A stretch of 64,000 bases of DNA. Source: Alloalcanivorax gelatiniphagus. GTDB taxonomy: Bacteria > Pseudomonadota > Gammaproteobacteria > Pseudomonadales > Alcanivoracaceae. The notes below the pieces were generated by a model that was not told where the DNA came from, did not search any database, and saw only the letters and a list, made by a program, of their open reading frames with translations. Position 1 is the stretch's first letter. Every line of letters begins with the position of its first letter. Below, piece after piece: positions 58,530 to 64,000 of this stretch. The stretch covers positions 1 to 64,000 of the forward strand of contig NZ_VCQT01000030.1 of assembly GCF_005938655.1 (NCBI RefSeq), given 5' to 3'. A program made the position numbers and the translations under genes.

Positions 58530-60383
58530 TTATTCCTTATCAGAAAATCGCGCACAAAACCAGTTCGGCGCACTACCTGTTAGCAATAGCCGATGACGTG
58601 CGCGTGTCATCCCTACATAGACAAGACGCACTTCGTGCTCAAGACTCTCCTCCTCGCTTCTTAACCCCCCCAATCCCGCCAGCACCACGGTGTCGAACTC
58701 AAGCCCCTTGCTGCTTTGCCGGGTGAGTAACGCGACACTTTTTGCATTGGCATCATAGGATTTTTTGTCGGCGGAGCTCTTCAGCCAAGAGCAAGGGACG
58801 CCAGCGTTTAACAGCGCGCGTTGAAGGGTGCTGGCCTGCCAATGGTGGCCGTAAATGACCGCGATGTTGTTGAGCGGCTGACCATTGGAGTGCCATTTTC
58901 TGACGCACCGGGCGATGTAGTGGGCTTCATCGTTAAAGTTATCGAAATTGCGGAACTGCGGTTCCGGGCCACTGGTACCAGCCACTTCCGGGGCAATCAA
59001 CGGAATATGATCTTCATCCGCATCCTGAGCCTGCAAAAAATCCTTGGCGAAGTCATAAGCGAACCGGAGGATTTCCCGCGTGTTGCGGTAGTTAAGTTTC
59101 AGGATGGTAGTGCGACCACGCGCCTCGATCCCGACACTGGACAGCGGAAATTTCAGGCTGCGCTTTTTATAAATGGACTGCGCATCGTCGTAGAGCAGCA
59201 GCAGCGAGTTGGTGTCCGGGTCGATCATCTGCACGATAAGCTTGAGCCATTCCTGCTCAAAGTCGTGGCCTTCATCGATCATCACAGCGCTGTATTGGGC
59301 GCGGGGGATCTGGTCTTTGTCCACGGCCTGGATAACGGTTTCCACTTCCCGTTCCCAATAGGGGGCGTCGCCGTCGACCAGGTCCACGTTGTAGGTTCGG
59401 CGTTGCAGGCCGCACCATTCGTGAAAGTGGTGAACCTGCACTTTGTCTTCGATGCCTTTCTCGGCGATAAAGCTACGCAGGCGAGCGGCCAGGGTGATGT
59501 TGAAGCAGAGAACCAGAATCGGTTTGGTGACGGCCTGGGCCAGGTGCAGGCAGCGGTAGCCGAGAATCAGGGTTTTGCCGGAGCCGGCGACACCGTGGAT
59601 GACTCGGTGGCCTTCGCCCATGCTGCGGGCCAGTTGTTCTTGTTGCAGGTCCATGACCCGGACGATGTCCGGAATAATCGGGTCGTTGGCCGCCGTGGAT
59701 TGGTCATCGCCCTCCTCCGCTTCATCGAAAAGGGTTTGCTGGGGGGCGTTGATGCGAATCTCGGGAAAGAGCTGCCAGCGGATGCGGTCGATTTGTGGAA
59801 GGGTGAGCTTGTCGCCGAAGGCGTATTCGAACATGCCCCAGAGCTGTTCCTGAAAGGCTTCCGGGTCCACGGTGGCGACCATTTCATCCTTGCAGATCAG
59901 GCGGTGAGGAGGCAGCACCAGGTCCTGCTCCGCGTCACCGATCATTTGGTTCCATTGCTTGCGGGTGATATTGGGGAACACCACGCCGTACCCCCAGGGG
60001 AAACTGAGGCGGCCCTTGAAGGGGCCGTCGGTTTGCTTGAGGTGGTCGTCGCGCTGTAGTCGGTTGATCGCCACCAGGCCGTATTGGCGGGCCTGTTCCA
60101 AGGGGTTGCTGACGGTTTTCAGGCCGGTGGGGGTGTGAATGTCCGCGTGGGTGGGAGTAAGGCGCCGGAGGGTATCCGGTTTCCAGTCCTTCACTTCCAG
60201 GAACAGCAGACCTCGCCCGGGGTGCAGGACGATAAAATCCGGGTAGCGGCGCTGGCGGCCGAGCGGGATATCGTACCAGACGGTGTAGTCGTCTTCGAGC
60301 AGGCTTTCCAGACGCTGGCCCAGGCGGCGTTCGCCAGGCGTCATGCGGCGCACCGTGCTGAGATTGGGGATGATCACCGCCAT
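58530..60383 (-). CDS. NERD-domain UvrD/Rep-like DNA helicase
   Basis: A 617-residue protein fused from an N-terminal NERD nuclease-related domain (residues about 15-110; acidic/basic pattern D49, E63, K65 in PDFIVL and FLEVKDW) and an SF1 helicase: Walker A GVAGSGKT 264-271, Walker B VMIDEGHD 367-374, LNYRNT, SSKGLEFDTVVLAGL, and VRLVYVGMTRARHRLLLTG. It probably unwinds and may cleave DNA. Composition is intermediate (32/60 G+C at 59401-59460). It is upstream of sir2 on the same strand, so it may head the operon. Confidence 0.88.
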   Translation of the reverse strand: MAVIIPNLSTVRRMTPGERRLGQRLESLLEDDYTVWYDIPLGRQRRYPDFIVLHPGRGLLFLEVKDWKPDTLRRLTPTHADIHTPTGLKTVSNPLEQARQYGLVAINRLQRDDHLKQTDGPFKGRLSFPWGYGVVFPNITRKQWNQMIGDAEQDLVLPPHRLICKDEMVATVDPEAFQEQLWGMFEYAFGDKLTLPQIDRIRWQLFPEIRINAPQQTLFDEAEEGDDQSTAANDPIIPDIVRVMDLQQEQLARSMGEGHRVIHGVAGSGKTLILGYRCLHLAQAVTKPILVLCFNITLAARLRSFIAEKGIEDKVQVHHFHEWCGLQRRTYNVDLVDGDAPYWEREVETVIQAVDKDQIPRAQYSAVMIDEGHDFEQEWLKLIVQMIDPDTNSLLLLYDDAQSIYKKRSLKFPLSSVGIEARGRTTILKLNYRNTREILRFAYDFAKDFLQAQDADEDHIPLIAPEVAGTSGPEPQFRNFDNFNDEAHYIARCVRKWHSNGQPLNNIAVIYGHHWQASTLQRALLNAGVPCSWLKSSADKKSYDANAKSVALLTRQSSKGLEFDTVVLAGLGGLRSEEESLEHEVRLVYVGMTRARHRLLLTGSAPNWFCARFSDKE

Positions 60384-60704
60384 GGTCCGGCGCCCCCAAT
60401 CCACCCCTTAATCAACCCCGGTACATTCCGTGGGTAAGGCATTCCCGTGCCCCCTGTTCGTCCCTTTTTATTTCCTGCCCTCTTCGGGGCGGCTTTTTTG
60501 TGAAACAGGTCCGAATTTACCGGGAGTTCACGGAGAGATGCAAGGCGAGCGAAGGCGCCGGGAGGTCGTCCGGCGTTGGAGCCCGGGCTTAATGATCTAA
60601 TTAACTGATGCCACCACCGTAAAAACACCGGTTTTTCATCAGCCAGCCAAATCTTAAAGTGGTGCCATCGACGCCGGCGTTCCGCCGGCCCTGAGGAGGT
60701 CACC
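60384..60704. other. Right boundary intergenic region of the island
   Basis: The 321 bp between the helicase gene and pirin must hold a promoter for each. A palindromic AGCCCGGGCT (60582-60591), a CGCCGG/CCGGCG hairpin and a GCCGGCG/GCCGGC hairpin near 60674-60690 are present. A weak GCCC-GGGC stem with TTTTTT (about 60478-60499) may be a terminator relic on the plus strand. No gene or attachment-site duplication was found by eye. Confidence 0.4.
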
Positions 60705-61400
60705 ATGATTGAGCGGCGTGTATTTCAAGAGTTGGGCGGTGCCGACCACGGTTGGCTGAACACCAAACATCACTTTTCCTTTGCCGGGTACCACGATCCG
60801 AAGCGGATGCATTGGGGCGATCTGCGGGTGTGGAACGACGACACCATCGCGCCGCATACCGGGTTCGCGCCGCATTCGCATCGGGATATGGAGATCATCA
60901 CCTATGTGCGCGAGGGGGCGATCACCCACCAGGATAATCTGGGCAACCAGGGCCGTACCGAGGCCGGCGATGTGCAGGTGATGTCGGCGGGTACCGGTAT
61001 TACTCACAGCGAGTACAACCGTGAGGACACGCCGACGCGGATTTTCCAGATCTGGATTATCCCCAACGCCACCGGCCTGCCGCCCACCTGGGGCAGCCGG
61101 CCTTTTCCGAAGGCGGGCCGGGACGGTGGATTCAAGGTGCTGGCCAGCGGCTATGACGACGGCGACGCTCTGCCGATCCAGGCGGACGGTCGGGTGGCGG
61201 CGGTGGCGCTCAGCGCCGGGCAAGAGGCCACCTATACGTTGGCGGCGGGCCGCAAGGCGTATCTGGTGCCGGCCAAGGGGCGGGTGCGGGTCAACGGTGT
61301 GCCGGCGGAGGCCGGCGACGGTCTGGCCATCGCCGATGAGCAGGAGTTGGCGGTCCAGGCCGAGACCGACTGCGAGGTGGTGCTGGTGGATGTGGCCTGA
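60705..61400 (+). CDS. Pirin family protein (YhhW-like)
   Basis: A 231-residue bicupin. The N-terminal cupin has the metal ligands in APHSHRDMEIITYV (two His) and GITHSEYN (His and Glu), as in E. coli YhhW, a quercetin 2,3-dioxygenase. The physiological role is unknown; pirins can act as redox or metal sensors. GAGGAGG is upstream. It is the first conserved gene to the right of the island. Confidence 0.92.
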   Translation: MIERRVFQELGGADHGWLNTKHHFSFAGYHDPKRMHWGDLRVWNDDTIAPHTGFAPHSHRDMEIITYVREGAITHQDNLGNQGRTEAGDVQVMSAGTGITHSEYNREDTPTRIFQIWIIPNATGLPPTWGSRPFPKAGRDGGFKVLASGYDDGDALPIQADGRVAAVALSAGQEATYTLAAGRKAYLVPAKGRVRVNGVPAEAGDGLAIADEQELAVQAETDCEVVLVDVA

Positions 61401-61502
61401 GCCGGTTCCGAGGCGGCCGGGCCGAAGAACGGAGCCAGAATCCCGGTGCGGGGCCGCCGCTGGAAGTGGGCGGTCGGAGCAGCGGGGTTTTGGCGCGGAG
61501 TT

Positions 61503-62081
61503 TTACTGCTCGCCTTTAAAAAGCTTGGCGCTTTTGGCCTCCAGCACGTAACCGGCGGTGCCGTATTCGGTGTCATGGGAGTCGACCTTGAGGGTGCCTT
61601 CGATTACCACGGCGTCCCACATCATATCCACGGGCATGCCCTCCCCTTGCATCTTGACCAGCACCACCTGGTTGCGGGGCGGCGGGGGGAAGTGGATGCA
61701 GGCGCCGAAGTACGGGACCAGCAGGAATTCGCGCAGGTTTTTGTCGTCGCCTTCCAGGGGGACGACAAAGCCGGGCAGGGTCAGGGCGGTGTCGTCCAGG
61801 TCCTGGCGCAGGGGGGCGTTGCTCCAGGCTTCTTGCATGGCGTCGAACAGTTGGGCGGCGCGGCGGTCGGTGTCCTCCAGTTGTTCCGGGGAGGATTTTC
61901 CGTAGATCTCCTTGGAGATGGTTTCGTATTCGGCGCGGGGGTCCCAGTCCTTGGGGACCAGGGTGTCCCAGACGCTGCCTTCTACTGGTATCTCCGCGGG
62001 CTCGGTGGGTTGGGTGGGCTCGGCGGCGGATAGCGGCATGCTGAGCACCGTGGCGAGCAGGGCGAGGGAAAGGTGTTTCAT
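61503..62081 (-). CDS. DUF3299-domain secreted protein (ZrmD-like)
   Basis: A 192-residue protein with a signal peptide (residues 1-19, MKHLSLALLATVLSMPLSA) and the DUF3299 core LPGFVVPLEGDDKN then LREFLLVPYFGACIHFPPPP and VDMMWDAVVIEG. It starts 1 bp after the permease stop. In P. aeruginosa a similar gene (PA4066) lies with an ABC permease and ATPase (PA4065, PA4064) and a DUF2796 gene (PA4063) in a zinc-responsive operon. By analogy it may help in zinc handling; this is inference. Confidence 0.85.
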   Translation of the reverse strand: MKHLSLALLATVLSMPLSAAEPTQPTEPAEIPVEGSVWDTLVPKDWDPRAEYETISKEIYGKSSPEQLEDTDRRAAQLFDAMQEAWSNAPLRQDLDDTALTLPGFVVPLEGDDKNLREFLLVPYFGACIHFPPPPRNQVVLVKMQGEGMPVDMMWDAVVIEGTLKVDSHDTEYGTAGYVLEAKSAKLFKGEQ

Positions 62082-62082
62082 G

Positions 62083-63321
62083 TCAGCTCCGGGGGGTGAG
62101 GCCGTCGGCGAGGCTGTTGCGGAAGGCTTTTTCGGCGGGCAGCAGGCCGGCCAGGGAGCCGGCCAACAGCACGGCGGCGACCAGGGGCAGTTCGCGCCCC
62201 GCCAGCAGGTATGAGGGCAGCCGCAGGGACCATTCCGTCAGCGCCCAGGGGGCGAGGATAAGTTGGGCGGCGAACAGTATCAGCACGCCGCTGACACAAC
62301 CGGCCAGGGTGAGGCAGAGGCTTTCGCCGACGATCACGCCGTAGACGGTGCCGCGCCCGGCGCCGGCGGCACGCAGCACGGCCAGTTCGTGGCGGCGGCC
62401 TTCCAGGGCCGCCAGCACCGTGGAGATCAGCACCAGCAGGGCGACCAGGAACACCGCCACCGAGGCGGCGCGCAGCGCGTTTTCCACGTTGGCGGTCATG
62501 CGCCACAGGCGCTGCAGTTCCACGCCGGGGATGATGGCGCTGAGCGGTTCGCCGTCGTAGTTGGACAGTTCCCGTTGCAGGCCGAGGATGGCGGTGCGCT
62601 GTTTCAGGCCCAGCATCACGGCGTTGACGGAGTCCGGCATGTCGCTGGCCGCCGGGCCGCCGGGGGTCGGATATGCGTATCGGCCGCCGCTGTGAATCAG
62701 CGCCATGGCCTGCAGGGAGATGTAGAGCCCCTGGTCCACCGGGGTGCCGGTGGGCGCCAGGACCCCGCTGACGGTAAAGGGATGGTCGGCGTGTTTGATG
62801 ATGGCCGGGCCGCCGCCCGATCCGTGGGCCAGCACCACTGAGGCGCCGGGGCCGTAGCCCAGGCGCCGGGCCACGTCGCTGCCCAGCACCACCTGGTCGG
62901 GGCCGGCTAACCATTTACCGGTAGCCAGTTCCAGGGGCCGGTCCCGGCCGTAGCGGTAGTGTTCCAGGTAGCTGTCGTTGGTGGCCACCACCGGGAAGCC
63001 GCGATGGAAGTCGCCCAGTGAGATGGGAATCCACCATTTCACTTTGGGGTGGGCGGCCAGGTGCTCCACGGTGCTCCATTCGATGCCGGCGGTGGGCTCG
63101 CTCAGGTGGAACACGCTGTACAGCAGAATATTGGTGGGCCCGCCCCGGGCGCTGACGATCAGATCCATGCCGGAGACGGTGCTGGCGAAGTTGGCGTGCA
63201 CCTGGTGGCGCAGCCGCTCGATGCCGAGAATCATCACCAGGCTCAGGGCGATGGCGGCGACGATCAGCGCCGCCGAGGTCTTGCGGGTGGCCAGGGAGGC
63301 GAGGATCACTCTAGGCAACAT
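62083..63321 (-). CDS. ABC transporter permease (FtsX/MacB-like)
   Basis: A 412-residue permease with one N-terminal TM helix (about 18-37), a large periplasmic domain (MacB_PCD-like: VKWWIPISLGDFHRGFPVVATNDSYL), and three C-terminal helices ending near residue 395. This is the MacB/FtsX topology, which usually transmits mechanical force rather than moving solutes directly. It overlaps the ATPase stop by 11 bp; the start at 63321 has AGGCGG upstream. Confidence 0.88.
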   Translation of the reverse strand: MLPRVILASLATRKTSAALIVAAIALSLVMILGIERLRHQVHANFASTVSGMDLIVSARGGPTNILLYSVFHLSEPTAGIEWSTVEHLAAHPKVKWWIPISLGDFHRGFPVVATNDSYLEHYRYGRDRPLELATGKWLAGPDQVVLGSDVARRLGYGPGASVVLAHGSGGGPAIIKHADHPFTVSGVLAPTGTPVDQGLYISLQAMALIHSGGRYAYPTPGGPAASDMPDSVNAVMLGLKQRTAILGLQRELSNYDGEPLSAIIPGVELQRLWRMTANVENALRAASVAVFLVALLVLISTVLAALEGRRHELAVLRAAGAGRGTVYGVIVGESLCLTLAGCVSGVLILFAAQLILAPWALTEWSLRLPSYLLAGRELPLVAAVLLAGSLAGLLPAEKAFRNSLADGLTPRS

Positions 63322-64000
63322 GGCTGGCCGCCTGGTTGAGTTCATCGAAACAGAGGCTGCGATGGAAATAGCGGGCCACGTCCGGGTCGTGGCTGACCAT
63401 CAGCAAGGCGCTGCCGCTGCGTTCGCACTGCTCCGTCAGCAAGCCCATCAAGGCATCCCGATGGGCGGTGTCCAAGGCGGAAGTGGGTTCATCGGCGACG
63501 ATCAGCTCCGGTTCGCCGTATAGCGCCCGGGCCGCCGCCACCCGTTGCTGCTGGCCGAAGGACAGTTGATGGGCCGGCAACCGTGCCACCTTCCGGTCCA
63601 GACCAAGAAGAGCCAGCAGAGTCAGAGCGGCGGTCTCGGTATCAGCCTTGTTGGTATCGGCGCCTTCCCGTTGCCGGCGCCGTTTGGAAAACGAGGGCGT
63701 CAGGCGCACGTTATCCAGGGCGGAGAGGTAGGGCAACAGGTTGAAGGCCTGGAAGATCACGCCGAGGTGATCCGCCCGGAAGGCGTCGCGGCGGCGCTGG
63801 GACAGGTCCGAGAACGGCTCGCCGGCCACCCGGATGCGGCCACGCTGCAACGGGCGGATGCCGGTGACCAACGACAGCAGCGTGCTTTTGCCGCAGCCGC
63901 TGGGGCCGTGGATCAGCACCCGTTCGCCGGCGTCCAGGGTAAGGCGTTCCACGGCGATAAAGGGCCGCGTTTGGCCCGGGTGATGGAAACGCAGGTCCTC
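63311..64000 (-). CDS. ABC transporter ATP-binding protein (partial, runs off the window)
   Basis: The visible 229 residues cover the ATPase: Walker A GPSGCGKST, Q-loop FQAFNLLPYL, signature LSFGQQQRVAAARAL, Walker B ELIVADEPTSALD, and the switch His in MVSHDPD. The upstream frame stays open to position 64000 (...EDLRFHHPGQTRPFIAVERL), so the start lies outside. It is of the MacB/LolD subfamily and is coupled to the permease and DUF3299 gene. Confidence 0.9.
   Translation of the reverse strand, partial: EDLRFHHPGQTRPFIAVERLTLDAGERVLIHGPSGCGKSTLLSLVTGIRPLQRGRIRVAGEPFSDLSQRRRDAFRADHLGVIFQAFNLLPYLSALDNVRLTPSFSKRRRQREGADTNKADTETAALTLLALLGLDRKVARLPAHQLSFGQQQRVAAARALYGEPELIVADEPTSALDTAHRDALMGLLTEQCERSGSALLMVSHDPDVARYFHRSLCFDELNQAASHVA

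Noticed and set aside
58530-60383. Helicase as GajB of a Gabija system
   Set aside because: GajB lacks a NERD domain and needs a neighbouring OLD-family GajA, which is absent.

Overview
The window is a chromosomal segment of a G+C-rich gammaproteobacterium. Gene order closely follows the Pseudomonas-type neighbourhoods mazG-relA-rlmD-cysM-gacS and pdxJ-recO-era-rnc-lepB-lepA-mucD-mucB-mucA-algU-nadB. The tandem OmpC-like porins, the GTAG-type REP repeats and the overall gene content would fit a marine or hydrocarbon-associated lineage such as Alcanivoracaceae. That placement is inference only; no rRNA gene is present to settle it.

Layout. 1-0.4 kb: non-coding, with strong hairpins, then tRNA-Arg(ACG). 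0.6-4.6 kb: iron and haem genes (bfr, bfd, hemH), a histone-H1-like Lys/Ala-rich protein, and adk. 4.7-8.6 kb: the second half of cytochrome c maturation, ccmF-ccmG-ccmH-ccmI, joined by ATGA overlaps, without ccmABCDE beside it. 8.9-10.8 kb: fabA-fabB (unsaturated fatty acid synthesis). 10.9-13.3 kb: two paralogous porins. 13.5-22.7 kb: mazG, relA, rlmD, a DEDD exonuclease, cysM and a GacS/BarA hybrid kinase. 23-34.8 kb: pdxJ to nadB, including the rpoE-rseA-rseB-HtrA envelope stress operon. 35-45 kb: selO, ygfX, sdhE, ygfZ, a nitronate-monooxygenase-like gene between two REP clusters, an enoyl-CoA hydratase-family gene, ung, a TetR regulator, lysS and prfB (with its programmed frameshift). 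45.4-54.1 kb: maeB, a RAYT transposase unit, recJ and fadBA.

54.3-60.4 kb is an accessory (defence) island between fadBA and a pirin gene. It holds a parDE-type toxin-antitoxin pair, an IS transposase remnant, and a minus-strand gene string: NERD-UvrD-like helicase, SIR2-domain NADase, HerA ATPase, KTSC-domain small protein. SIR2+HerA is a known anti-phage pair. The tight four-gene arrangement, with a NERD helicase at the front and a KTSC gene at the back, is the most interesting feature here. Base composition falls sharply over SIR2-HerA-KTSC and is intermediate over the helicase.

60.7-64 kb: pirin, then a DUF3299 lipoprotein/periplasmic protein and a MacB/FtsX-like ABC permease and ATPase (the ATPase runs off the window). 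The last three resemble the zinc-responsive PA4064-PA4066 genes of P. aeruginosa.

Repeats. There are 20 clear copies and one partial copy of a GTAG-initiated palindromic REP, nearly all at gene 3' ends. Two elements of 161 and 177 bp have arms made of TTAAAAG/TTGAAAG heptads, and a 28-bp perfect inverted repeat lies between nadB and selO. The resident RAYT gene is bounded by a different sequence (TCGGGGTCGGACCAC in inverted orientation), so it need not be the mobiliser of the GTAG REPs.
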